From the NCBI GenBank assembly GCA_003519585.1, contig DOWL01000179.1:40303-48876 (forward strand): a stretch of DNA of 8,574 nt. The letters are read 5' to 3'. Within the stretch, counting starts at the first letter, position 1; each line of letters begins with the position of its first letter. Made by a program: the position numbers and the translations under genes. Below the pieces are notes generated by a model. The model saw only the letters and a list, made by a program, of their open reading frames with translations. It searched no databases and was not told the DNA's origin. This stretch comes from Nocardioides sp. (GTDB lineage Bacteria; Actinomycetota; Actinomycetes; Propionibacteriales; Nocardioidaceae). Below, piece by piece: positions 1 to 5,984 of this stretch.

Positions 1-599
1 CGGGCCGCCGCCAGGATGGCGAGCTCGTGGCCGCGTTCGCGCAGCGGGTCGGCGGCGACCAGCCGCTCGGACAGGGCGGCCGCCTCGTCGACCGCAGCGC
101 CGTCGCCACGGTCCAGCAGCCGCTCGGCGAGCAGCTCGAACGCCGCCGTACGGAGGCCGAGGAGGCGGCTCGACTCCGCGACCACCAGCTGCTCGGAGAC
201 GTCGGCGTACGGGCGATCGCCGCGCCACAGGCCGAGCGCCCGGCGCAGCAGCCCCACGGCGTCGTCCGGCGCTGCGCCCCGAGCCTCGGACACCAACCAG
301 GCGAACCGGTCCGCGTCGAGGTCGAGCTCGCCCAGCCGATAGCCACCACCGGTCGTGAGGACCGTCGGGTCGCCGACGTCGCGACGCAGCCGGGCCACCT
401 GGGTGTGGACCACCGCGACCCCGAGACCGGCTCCCTCGCCCCACACCTGCTCGAGCAGCACCGATGGATCCACTGGCTGGTGATGGCGCAGCACGAGCGC
501 GGCGAGCAGGTCGCGCGAGCGCTGCCCACGCGGCACCCGCTCCTCGTCGTGGTCACGCACCAGGAGACCGCCCAGGACCGCGACCTCCACCTCCGGCAT
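1..599 (-). CDS. SARP/AfsR-family transcriptional regulator (BTAD domain), partial
   Basis: Only the first 199 residues are in the window; the gene runs off the left edge. Residues about 3-90 look like an OmpR/PhoB-type winged-helix domain: the start MPEVEVAVLGG, then RGQRSRDLLAALVLRHHQPV, LLEQVWG, VVHTQVARLRRDVG and the wing TTGGGYRLG. Residues about 94-199 match the helical BTAD domain (DADRFAWLV, LLRRALGLWRGDRPYADV, LAERLLDRGD, LVAADPLRERGHELA). This order is that of SARP/AfsR/DnrI activators, which switch on adjacent metabolite or transport genes. Whether an ATPase or TPR part follows cannot be seen. The ATG at 599 gives the usual SARP N-terminus; an in-frame GTG at 614 is an alternative, and neither has a clear ribosome-binding site. 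The gene is divergent from an exporter-lipase operon, with a SARP-like direct repeat between them, so it probably regulates that operon and perhaps itself (inference). Confidence 0.88.
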   Translation of the reverse strand, partial: MPEVEVAVLGGLLVRDHDEERVPRGQRSRDLLAALVLRHHQPVDPSVLLEQVWGEGAGLGVAVVHTQVARLRRDVGDPTVLTTGGGYRLGELDLDADRFAWLVSEARGAAPDDAVGLLRRALGLWRGDRPYADVSEQLVVAESSRLLGLRTAAFELLAERLLDRGDGAAVDEAAALSERLVAADPLRERGHELAILAAA

Positions 600-626
600 C
601 TTGCCAGAGGCCACGGACAGTCGGTC

Positions 627-644
627 GTGACAGATCGGTGACAG
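627..644. promoter_or_regulatory. putative SARP operator: two 7-bp direct repeats, 4-bp spacer
   Basis: GTGACAG at 627-633 and again at 638-644, separated by ATCG, lies near the middle of the 68-base divergent gap between the SARP gene (start 599) and the exporter gene (start 668). The repeat period is 11 bp, one helical turn. SARP proteins are known to bind heptameric direct repeats with 4-bp spacers near the -35 region. A degenerate third box (CGGACAG, 614-620) lies 13 bp to the left and is out of phase. I see no convincing -10 box on either side, so which gene is the target is inference. Confidence 0.55.
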
Positions 645-667
645 GTCCCGACGCGAGCGTGTCCGCC

Positions 668-2158
668 ATGACGACTCGACCTACCCACGGCCCCGTGGCC
701 GAGACCCGGAGCGCCCGGGCCGACCTGCGCCGATGGGCGCTTCCCCTGATCTGCGTCGCCCAGTTGATGGCGACCCTCGACGTCACCATCGTCAACCTGG
801 CTCTGCCCTCGGTGCAGAGCTCGCTCGGGCTGTCGAACGCCGGCCTCGCGTGGGTCGTGGACGCCTACACGCTCTCCTATGCCGGACTCCTGCTGGTGGG
901 GGGTCGGGCGGGCGACCTGTTCGGCCATCGCCGGACGCTGATGGCCGGGATCGGAGTCTTCACCGTGTCCTCGGCCCTCGCCGGGCTGGCGCAGGACCCC
1001 GGTCTGCTGCTCGCGGCCCGGGCCGGCCAGGGGATCGGCGCCGCGCTGGCCACCCCGACCACGCTGGCACTGATCACCACTCTGGTGCCGGCCGGCCCGC
1101 GCCGGACCCGCGCGATGGTCGCCTTCGGCTCGATGGCGGGCCTCGGGATCACGCTGGGGCTGGTCCTCGGCGGCCTGCTCACGTCGTACGCCTCGTGGCG
1201 CTGGGTCTTCCTGATCAACCTCCCGATCGGCGTCGTGCTGCTGTGGGGCGCGCCCAGGCTGCTGCCGGACACCCGCGGCCCGCTGCGGCGCTTCGACCTG
1301 CCGGGGGCCGTCCTCGGCACCGGTGCCCTCCTCGCCCTCGTGTACGGCGTGATTCGGGCGGGCACCGACGGCTGGGGCGACGCCGCTTCCATCGTCGCCC
1401 TGGCTCTGTCGGCCGCGCTGGGGATCGCGTTCGCGCTGGTCGAACGCGCCGCCGCGGAGCCGACCCTGCCGCTGGCGTTGCTCTCCCATCGGGTCCGGCT
1501 CGGGGCGTACGCCGTCGCGGGGCTGTTGTTCGCCTCGCTGTACCCGTCGTTCTTCCTCCTCAGCCGGGCGCTGCAGCAGGTGTGGGGCCACGATCCGCTG
1601 GCGGCCGGACTGCGGTTCCTGCCGATCGGGATCGGCGTGCTGGTCTTCGCCCTCTGCGCGCGCCGACTGATGACCGTCACCGGCCCGGGGCCGCTCGTGG
1701 TCGGCGGGACCCTCGCCGCCGCACTCGGTTCGGCCGGACTGCTGGCCCTCGACCCCGACCGCCCGTACGCCGCGGTGCTCCTCCCCTGCCTGATCGGGCT
1801 GGGCGCCGGGGTCGGTACGACGTTCGTCGCCACGTCGGCGCTGTCGATGACCGACGTGCCGGACTCCGACACCGGGATCGCCTCAGGGCTGCTCAGCACC
1901 TGCCAGGCGGTCGGCGGGACGATCGGCGTGGCGGTCGTGGCCGCCCTCGCCGCCGGCCGGACCGAGGACGAACTCGCGGCGCTCCCACCGCCACCCACGC
2001 TCGATGCGGTCCGAGAGGCACTGCTGTCGGGCTTCGGGGTGGGCTTCGCGATCACCACGGCGCTGGCGGCGGCCGCCGCCGTGGTGGCGCTGCTCACCGC
2101 ACCCCCTCCCCGTTCCCAGACCCAGACCAAGACCAAGACCCAGCGAGGTGCAGCATGA
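668..2158 (+). CDS. DHA2-family (EmrB/QacA-like) 14-TM MFS drug exporter
   Basis: A 496-residue hydrophobic protein of the usual length for 14-helix drug:H+ antiporters in the inner membrane. Visible signatures are the first-helix motif LDVTIVNLALPSVQ (residues 37-50), typical of DHA2 transporters; motif A GGRAGDLFGHRR (78-89) in the loop between helices 2 and 3; and a glycine-rich antiporter motif C equivalent, GLGITLGLVLGGLL (158-171), followed by SWRWVFLINLPIG (176-188). The family exports toxic organic compounds or self-made metabolites using the proton gradient; the substrate cannot be read from sequence. ATG 668 is chosen because the helix-1 region follows after a normal 22-residue arginine-rich tail; a GTG at 659 is possible. 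Ribosome-binding signals are weak. The C-terminus ends in a short Q/T/K repeat encoded by a hexanucleotide repeat, and its TGA overlaps the lipase ATG, indicating one operon with translational coupling. Confidence 0.93.
   Translation: MTTRPTHGPVAETRSARADLRRWALPLICVAQLMATLDVTIVNLALPSVQSSLGLSNAGLAWVVDAYTLSYAGLLLVGGRAGDLFGHRRTLMAGIGVFTVSSALAGLAQDPGLLLAARAGQGIGAALATPTTLALITTLVPAGPRRTRAMVAFGSMAGLGITLGLVLGGLLTSYASWRWVFLINLPIGVVLLWGAPRLLPDTRGPLRRFDLPGAVLGTGALLALVYGVIRAGTDGWGDAASIVALALSAALGIAFALVERAAAEPTLPLALLSHRVRLGAYAVAGLLFASLYPSFFLLSRALQQVWGHDPLAAGLRFLPIGIGVLVFALCARRLMTVTGPGPLVVGGTLAAALGSAGLLALDPDRPYAAVLLPCLIGLGAGVGTTFVATSALSMTDVPDSDTGIASGLLSTCQAVGGTIGVAVVAALAAGRTEDELAALPPPPTLDAVREALLSGFGVGFAITTALAAAAAVVALLTAPPPRSQTQTKTKTQRGAA
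2115..2143 (+). repeat. hexanucleotide tandem repeat at the 3' end of the exporter gene
   Basis: Almost five consecutive 6-base units: CCCAGA, CCCAGA, CCAAGA, CCAAGA and partial CCCAG. They encode the tail QTQTKTKTQ of the exporter. Because the unit is a multiple of three, unit gain or loss would change tail length without shifting frame. The repeat sits immediately upstream of the lipase ribosome-binding site (2145-2150). Confidence 0.85.
2145..2150 (+). promoter_or_regulatory. ribosome-binding site of the lipase-family gene
   Basis: GAGGTG lies four bases before the ATG at 2155. It lies inside the exporter coding sequence and fixes the start of the downstream gene at the ATGA overlap rather than at any of the upstream in-frame codons. 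Confidence 0.75.
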
Positions 2159-3255
2159 CCCGGCCACCGTCACGAGACCGCTTCTACCGACCCGTCCCAG
2201 CGCCCTGGCGCCCGGGCGAGGTGGTCCAGGCCCGCGCGGTCGAGATCCCGACCACCGTGCCGGCGTACGCCTGGCAGGTCGTGCACGGCTCCACCGACAC
2301 CCGCGGACGGCCGAACGTCGTCTCCGGGACCGTGCTCCGACCCCGGGACGCGTGGCGCGGACCAGGCCCACGGCCGCTGCTGAGCTACGGCGTCGGCGTG
2401 CACGGACTGGGCCGCGACGCCGCCCCGAGCTACCTGCTCGCGAGCGGCGCGGAGACCGAGCTACCGCTGATCGACCGTGCCCTGGCCCACGGGTGGGCCG
2501 TCGCGATCAGCGACGGTGAGGGGCTCGGGATGCCCGGGCCGCACACCTACGGCGCCGGCCGCGCGGGCGGCCACGCGCTCCTCGACACCGCCCGGGCGGC
2601 GCTCCGTCTGGTCCCCGAGCTGACCGCGGACACGCCGGTGCTGCTCTGGGGCTACTCCGAGGGGGGCCGGAACGCCGCCTGGGCGGCCGAGCTCCAGCCC
2701 GGCTACGCGCCACACCTCAACCTGGTCGCCGTCGCGGCGGGCGGCGTACCGGCCGACCTGCGGGCCACCGCGCGAGCGATCGACGGCGGGCCGTTCAGCG
2801 GTCTCAACCTGGCGGTCCTGGTCGGCCTGGCCACGGCGTACGACGACCCGTGCCTCTGGTCGATCCTCACCGAGGACGGGCGGCGCGCCGCCCGGCACGC
2901 GGCGGGGCTCGACGTCGTCGGACTGGTGCTCGAACACCCCGAGCCGCTGGCCGCGTACACCACCCGGGCCGAGCCCTGGGACGAGCCCGCGTGGTGCCGG
3001 GTCCTGGCGCGGGAACGGAACGGCGTGCAGGCGCCCGCGGTCCCGACGTACGTCTACCACGTCACCGACGACGAGATCGTCCCCGCGTGGCTGGGCCGCG
3101 AGCTCGCGCGGACCTATCGCGTCCAGGGCACCGATGTCACCTGGGTCGAGGTGCCGGCGACTGACCATCTGGCCGGCGCACACCACGCGGCCGACGCCGC
3201 GGTCGACTGGCTCGCGACGATTCGTCTGCGGGGTGACCGCTCTTTCGCCACGTGA
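2155..3255 (+). CDS. secretory-lipase-family (PF03583-like) alpha/beta hydrolase, no signal peptide
   Basis: A 366-residue alpha/beta hydrolase. The nucleophile elbow is GYSEGG with Ser168; the acid is probably Asp305 or Asp306 in HVTDDEIVPAW; the catalytic His is His338 in VPATDHLAGAHH. The motif GVGVHG near residue 80 precedes the probable oxyanion region, and GWAVAISDGEG (113-123) is typical of the secretory lipase (LIP) family, which hydrolyses ester or lipid substrates. LIP proteins are normally exported, but here the N-terminus (MTRPPSRDRFYRPVPAP) has no hydrophobic segment, so the enzyme is predicted to be cytoplasmic unless its start is wrong. The ATG at 2155 has a good ribosome-binding site and overlaps the exporter stop (ATGA). 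The operon suggests the enzyme modifies or detoxifies the compound the exporter handles (inference). The substrate is unknown, and a carboxylesterase or acyltransferase role is possible. Confidence 0.85.
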   Translation: MTRPPSRDRFYRPVPAPWRPGEVVQARAVEIPTTVPAYAWQVVHGSTDTRGRPNVVSGTVLRPRDAWRGPGPRPLLSYGVGVHGLGRDAAPSYLLASGAETELPLIDRALAHGWAVAISDGEGLGMPGPHTYGAGRAGGHALLDTARAALRLVPELTADTPVLLWGYSEGGRNAAWAAELQPGYAPHLNLVAVAAGGVPADLRATARAIDGGPFSGLNLAVLVGLATAYDDPCLWSILTEDGRRAARHAAGLDVVGLVLEHPEPLAAYTTRAEPWDEPAWCRVLARERNGVQAPAVPTYVYHVTDDEIVPAWLGRELARTYRVQGTDVTWVEVPATDHLAGAHHAADAAVDWLATIRLRGDRSFAT

Positions 3256-3271
3256 CGGCGCAGACGGATCG
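3218..3271. terminator. long stem-loop between convergent genes, probable bidirectional terminator
   Basis: CGATTCGTCTGCG (3218-3230) pairs with CGCAGACGGATCG (3259-3271): 13 positions with one T-G wobble and a 28-base loop. The loop contains the lipase stop codon (3253-3255). It lies at the meeting point of the lipase gene and the minus-strand DUF2231 gene, which ends at 3285. No T-tract follows on either strand, which is common in high-GC actinobacteria but lowers certainty. Confidence 0.5.
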
Positions 3272-3284
3272 GGGGCACGCCGAC

Positions 3285-3737
3285 CTATTTGCCCCAGACC
3301 GCGCGGGCGCCGGCGTCGCCGGTGAGGGCGACCCAGACCAGGGTCAGCACGGCTCCGACGACCACCAGCACGTTGAGGACGACGCGTACGGCGCCGGTGC
3401 GGGTGTGCAGCCAGGTCGCGAGGATCGTGACCAGGGCGAAGCCGGTCGTGATCCACCGCAGGGTGCGGGCGTAGTTCTCGTGGGTCTGGATCCGATCCTG
3501 GATCTCCTTCGAGAACTGGTCGAAGTTGCCGTGGTCGTAGAAGTTCTCACCGGTGAGGTAGGCAGCCCAGATTGCGACGGTCGCGAGCAGGACCGAGATC
3601 AGTGCCACCCAGCGCAGCCAGTCGCGGTACCGCGGCAGCGCGACGTACGCGATCGCGGCGATCGCCGCCAGCGGGCCGAGCACCACGGCCGCGTGGACCA
3701 CGAGCGGGTGGAGCGGCAGACCGTTGAACTCCCACAT
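3285..3737 (-). CDS. DUF2231-family four-helix membrane protein
   Basis: A 150-residue integral membrane protein starting MWEFNGLPLHPLVVHAAVVL, the characteristic N-terminus of DUF2231 (PF09990) proteins. Predicted helices are about 11-33, 41-62, 94-111 and 117-138. Residues that look family-conserved are His10, His15 and His86 and the C-terminal TGDAGARAVWGK, matching the family's TG..G..VW/Y ending. The function of the family is not established; the histidines have led to suggestions of heme or metal binding, which I cannot confirm here. The start was set at 3737 because a GTGAGGT ribosome-binding site lies five bases upstream; extending to 3773 adds 12 polar residues unlike the family. The gene is divergent from the HisN-like phosphatase gene and convergent with the lipase gene. 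Confidence 0.83.
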   Translation of the reverse strand: MWEFNGLPLHPLVVHAAVVLGPLAAIAAIAYVALPRYRDWLRWVALISVLLATVAIWAAYLTGENFYDHGNFDQFSKEIQDRIQTHENYARTLRWITTGFALVTILATWLHTRTGAVRVVLNVLVVVGAVLTLVWVALTGDAGARAVWGK

Positions 3738-3742
3738 GCTGT

Positions 3743-3749
3743 ACCTCAC
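3743..3749 (-). promoter_or_regulatory. ribosome-binding site deciding the DUF2231 start
   Basis: On the minus strand GTGAGGT occupies 3749-3743, five bases before the ATG at 3737. This supports the shorter start over the in-frame ATG at 3773. Confidence 0.7.
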
Positions 3750-3776
3750 GTACGTCCGCCGGGATCGGTTCACCGC

Positions 3777-3786
3777 AGCATAGGGT
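3777..3786. promoter_or_regulatory. overlapping divergent -10 boxes for the DUF2231 and HisN-like genes
   Basis: The ten bases AGCATAGGGT contain TAGGGT on the plus strand (3781-3786), six bases before the GTG start of the phosphatase gene, and TATGCT on the minus strand (3782-3777), about 40 bases before the DUF2231 start. Both fit the actinobacterial -10 consensus TANNNT. The plus-strand spacing places transcription start at or next to the GTG, as in a leaderless transcript. No clear -35 boxes are visible. Confidence 0.45.
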
Positions 3787-3792
3787 GAGGCC

Positions 3793-4737
3793 GTGCCAGC
3801 ACAGGGCCCGGACTACACCGACGATCTCCGCCTCGCGCACGTGCTGGCCGACGACGCCGACTCGCTCACCACCGGCCGGTTCAAGGCCCTCGACCTGCAT
3901 GTGATGGCCAAGCCCGACCTCACCCCGGTGACCGACGCCGACGAGGCCGTCGAGGAGGGCATCCGGCGGACACTGTCGCGGGTGCGCTCGCGGGACGCCG
4001 TGACCGGTGAGGAGCAGGGCTCAACCGGCCACAGCCAGCGGCGCTGGATCATCGACCCGATCGACGGCACCAAGAACTTCGTCCGCGGCGTCCCCGTCTG
4101 GGCCACGCTGATCGCGCTGGCGGTCGACGACGAGGTGGTCCTGGGCGTGGTGTCCGCTCCCCAGCTGCAGCGGCGCTGGTGGGCCTCCGCGGGCGCCGGG
4201 GCGTGGACCGGCCGCTCGCTGCTCAAGGCCACCCAGTGCCACGTGTCCGACGTACGCCGCCTCGAGGACGCCTCACTCTCCTACTCCTCCCTCCGAGGCT
4301 GGGAGGACCGCGGCCAGGGCGACGACTTCGTCTCGCTGCTGCGTCGGGTCTGGCGGACCCGCGCGTACGGCGACTTCTGGTCCTACATGCTGCTCGCCGA
4401 GGGTGCGGTGGACATCGCCACCGAGGCGGAGTTGGCAGTCCACGACATGGCTGCGCTCGACGTGATCGTGCGGGAGGCCGGCGGCACCTTCACCTCGCTG
4501 GCCGGCGAGGACGGTCCCTGGGGCGGCAACGCACTGGCCACCAACGGGCACCTGCACGACGTCGCGCTCTCCTTCCTCGGCTCCGTCGACGGCGACGGCG
4601 ACGCCGACTGGCAGCCTTCGGGGCCGGGTTCGGTCTCCGAGCTGCGGCCCCGCGGGCCGCGACCGGTTGCGGACGACCTCCCATCCGATCGGGAGCGTGA
4701 GTCTGAACCGGACGGGGAACCAGATCCCGAGTCCTGA
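3793..4737 (+). CDS. hisN: inositol monophosphatase-family phosphatase, probable histidinol-phosphatase HisN
   Basis: A 314-residue member of the Mg2+-dependent FIG/IMPase superfamily. Metal-site motifs are present: KPDLTPVTDAD (40-50), GEE (72-74), DPIDGTKNF (88-96), and His217-Asp218 in AVHDMAALDVIV, the position of the family's usual WD. The sequence resembles actinobacterial HisN (for example M. tuberculosis Rv3137 and C. glutamicum HisN), which dephosphorylates L-histidinol phosphate in the penultimate stage of histidine synthesis; a different phospho-sugar substrate cannot be excluded. The GTG at 3793 is the first codon giving a normal N-terminus. The catalytic domain ends near residue 262, and about 50 acidic, proline-rich residues follow that typical members of about 260 residues lack. 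Transcription is probably leaderless from the TAGGGT box just upstream. No other his gene is nearby. Confidence 0.85.
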   Translation: MPAQGPDYTDDLRLAHVLADDADSLTTGRFKALDLHVMAKPDLTPVTDADEAVEEGIRRTLSRVRSRDAVTGEEQGSTGHSQRRWIIDPIDGTKNFVRGVPVWATLIALAVDDEVVLGVVSAPQLQRRWWASAGAGAWTGRSLLKATQCHVSDVRRLEDASLSYSSLRGWEDRGQGDDFVSLLRRVWRTRAYGDFWSYMLLAEGAVDIATEAELAVHDMAALDVIVREAGGTFTSLAGEDGPWGGNALATNGHLHDVALSFLGSVDGDGDADWQPSGPGSVSELRPRGPRPVADDLPSDRERESEPDGEPDPES

Positions 4738-4745
4738 GCGTTGTG

Positions 4746-4775
4746 TTGTTCACAGCCTCGTGGGCTCGATAACGT
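4746..4775 (+). promoter_or_regulatory. probable housekeeping promoter of the CBS-domain gene
   Basis: A -35-like TTGTTC (4746-4751) and a -10-like TAACGT (4770-4775) are separated by 18 bases in the 66-base gap after the phosphatase gene. This predicts transcription starting near 4782, a short leader of about 20 bases and then the strong ribosome-binding site at 4793-4798. The spacing and both hexamers are good for a HrdB/SigA-type promoter. Confidence 0.6.
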
Positions 4776-4792
4776 CGGAACACCAACCGTCC

Positions 4793-4798
4793 GGGAGG
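4793..4798 (+). promoter_or_regulatory. strong ribosome-binding site of the CBS-domain gene
   Basis: GGGAGG ends five bases before the ATG at 4804. It is the best Shine-Dalgarno sequence in the window and rules out the upstream in-frame ATG at 4741-class starts, which would lie in the promoter. Confidence 0.8.
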
Positions 4799-4803
4799 TC
4801 GCG

Positions 4804-5235
4804 ATGAAGATCACCGAAGTGCTCAACGCCAAGGCCGAGGGTGGCGTCGTGACGATCACCCCTGACGCTGGAGTGCGTGAGCTGATCGCACTGCTGGCCG
4901 AGCACAACGTGGGTGCCCTGATCGTCAGCGCCGACGGCGACTCCGTCGACGGCATCGTCAGTGAGCGCGACGTGGTCCGCCACCTCCACCACGACGGCAC
5001 GGTCATCAACAACACGGTCGGCGCGATCATGACCGACGTCGTCGAGACCTGCGAGCCCGGCTCCACGCTCGATGACCTCATGGAGGTCATGACCCGCCGC
5101 CGGATCCGCCACGTGCCGGTCGTCGACGGCGGTCGCCTGGTCGGCATCGTCTCCATCGGAGACGTGGTCAAGCACAAGATGAGTCAGCTGGAGTTCGAAC
5201 GCGATCAGCTCGACTCCTACGTGCATCAGACTTGA
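4804..5235 (+). CDS. tandem CBS-domain protein (adenosine-nucleotide-sensing type)
   Basis: A 143-residue cytoplasmic protein made of two CBS domains and little else: CBS1 at about 7-62, ending in GIVSERDVVRHL (50-61), and CBS2 at about 74-130, with IMTDVVETC at 75-83, RHVPVVDGGRLVGIVSIGD (102-120) and then VVKHK. A short helical tail follows (LEFERDQLDSYV). The conserved S/T-x-x-D pattern (SERD, SIGD) is the ribose-phosphate-binding feature of CBS pairs that bind AMP, ADP or ATP. Size and order resemble stand-alone bacterial CBS proteins such as mycobacterial Hrp1 (143 residues). The regulatory partner is unknown. The gene has its own promoter and ribosome-binding site, and its TGA overlaps the TTG start of the dehydrogenase gene by four bases, so the two are probably co-transcribed and translationally coupled. 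Confidence 0.9.
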   Translation: MKITEVLNAKAEGGVVTITPDAGVRELIALLAEHNVGALIVSADGDSVDGIVSERDVVRHLHHDGTVINNTVGAIMTDVVETCEPGSTLDDLMEVMTRRRIRHVPVVDGGRLVGIVSIGDVVKHKMSQLEFERDQLDSYVHQT

Positions 5236-5975
5236 ACCACCCCCGGCCCCGCACTCTCGTCACCGGCGGCACCCGCGGCATCGGTGCGGCGATCGCGCAC
5301 CGGCTCGCCAGAGCCGGGCACGACCTGGTCCTCGGGTATGCCCGCGACGATGCCGCGGCCGAGCTGATCGAGGCCGATGTCGAGGCGGCCGGTGCTGCAT
5401 GCACCGTCGTACGCACCGACCTGCTGGAGCCGGACGGGGTCGAGCGGCTGTTCGCAGCGGCGGGCTCGCTTACCGGAGTGGTCAACAACGCCGGGGCCAC
5501 CTTCCACGTCGGGACCCTGGCCGAGACGCCCGTCGAGGTGATCCGCCGGACCGTCGACCTCAACCTCACCGGCGCGATCCTCGTCGCTCGGGCCGCCGTC
5601 CGGGCGCTGTCCACGGAGTACGGCGGCCACGGGGGTGTGCTGGTCAACATCAGCTCCGGTGCCGCGACCAAGGGCTCCCCGGGCGAGTACGTCCACTACG
5701 CCGCGGCCAAGGCCGGCGTCGACGCGCTCACCCTCGGCCTGGCCGAGGAGGTCGCCCAGCAGGGCGTCAGGGTGGTCGGGGTGGCGCCCGGGATGATCCG
5801 CACCACGATCCACGCCGACGCGGGCGAGCCCGGCCGGCTCGAGCGGGTGGCGCCCCTGATCCCGCTCCAGCGGGCCGGCGAGCCCGAGGAGGTGGCCGCC
5901 GCCGTCGCCTGGCTGATGAGCGACGAGGCGTCGTACGTCACCGGCATCACGCTGCGGGTCGCGGGCGGTCGCTAG
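5232..5975 (+). CDS. YgfF-like short-chain dehydrogenase/reductase (SDR)
   Basis: A 247-residue classical SDR with a Rossmann fold. The cofactor motif TGGTRGIG is at 11-18; NNAG at 85-88; the catalytic tetrad is Asn111 (LNLTG), Ser142 (NISSGA), Tyr156 and Lys160 (YAAAK). The stretch GSPGEYVHYAAAKAG, then GEPGRLERVAPLIPLQRAG, and the C-terminal ASYVTGITLRVAGG closely follow E. coli YgfF and related NAD(P)-dependent oxidoreductases of uncertain substrate, probably a sugar or 3-oxoacyl/keto compound. The only usable start is the TTG at 5232, inside the TTGA overlap with the CBS gene; no ATG or GTG occurs before the TGGTRGIG motif, and no Shine-Dalgarno is seen, so it probably relies on translational coupling. 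Its TAG stop lies inside the -10-like box of the next gene. Confidence 0.92.
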   Translation: MNHPRPRTLVTGGTRGIGAAIAHRLARAGHDLVLGYARDDAAAELIEADVEAAGAACTVVRTDLLEPDGVERLFAAAGSLTGVVNNAGATFHVGTLAETPVEVIRRTVDLNLTGAILVARAAVRALSTEYGGHGGVLVNISSGAATKGSPGEYVHYAAAKAGVDALTLGLAEEVAQQGVRVVGVAPGMIRTTIHADAGEPGRLERVAPLIPLQRAGEPEEVAAAVAWLMSDEASYVTGITLRVAGGR

Positions 5976-5978
5976 GGT
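5973..5978 (+). promoter_or_regulatory. -10-like box for the FKBP gene, overlapping the SDR stop codon
   Basis: TAGGGT at 5973-5978 begins with the TAG stop codon of the dehydrogenase gene. Six bases (CAAGGC) separate it from the FKBP ATG at 5985, the same geometry as at the HisN-like gene, and it fits a leaderless start. AAGG directly before the ATG is too close to be a good ribosome-binding site. No -35 box is evident, and simple readthrough from the upstream operon is also possible. Confidence 0.45.
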
Positions 5979-5984
5979 CAAGGC

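Noticed and set aside
27..641. Plus-strand open frame opposite the SARP gene
   Set aside because: The minus strand translates into a clear winged-helix plus BTAD protein, so this frame is a shadow.
464..667. Upstream extension of the exporter frame
   Set aside because: It overlaps the start of the SARP gene on the other strand and the operator; the added residues are low-complexity and not MFS-like.
877..2136. Long open frame of 419 codons antisense to the exporter gene
   Set aside because: Rich in Ser, Pro, Arg and Ala with no recognisable domain; it is the usual by-product of high-GC codon bias opposite a clear MFS gene.
733..2154. Upstream extension of the lipase frame through the exporter gene
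   Set aside because: The extension is an arginine- and glycine-rich out-of-frame reading of the exporter; the real start at 2155 has a ribosome-binding site and an ATGA overlap.
3748..3755. ACGTACGT palindrome as an operator before the DUF2231 gene
   Set aside because: A single 8-base self-complementary sequence overlapping the ribosome-binding site; CGTAC strings are frequent throughout this DNA.
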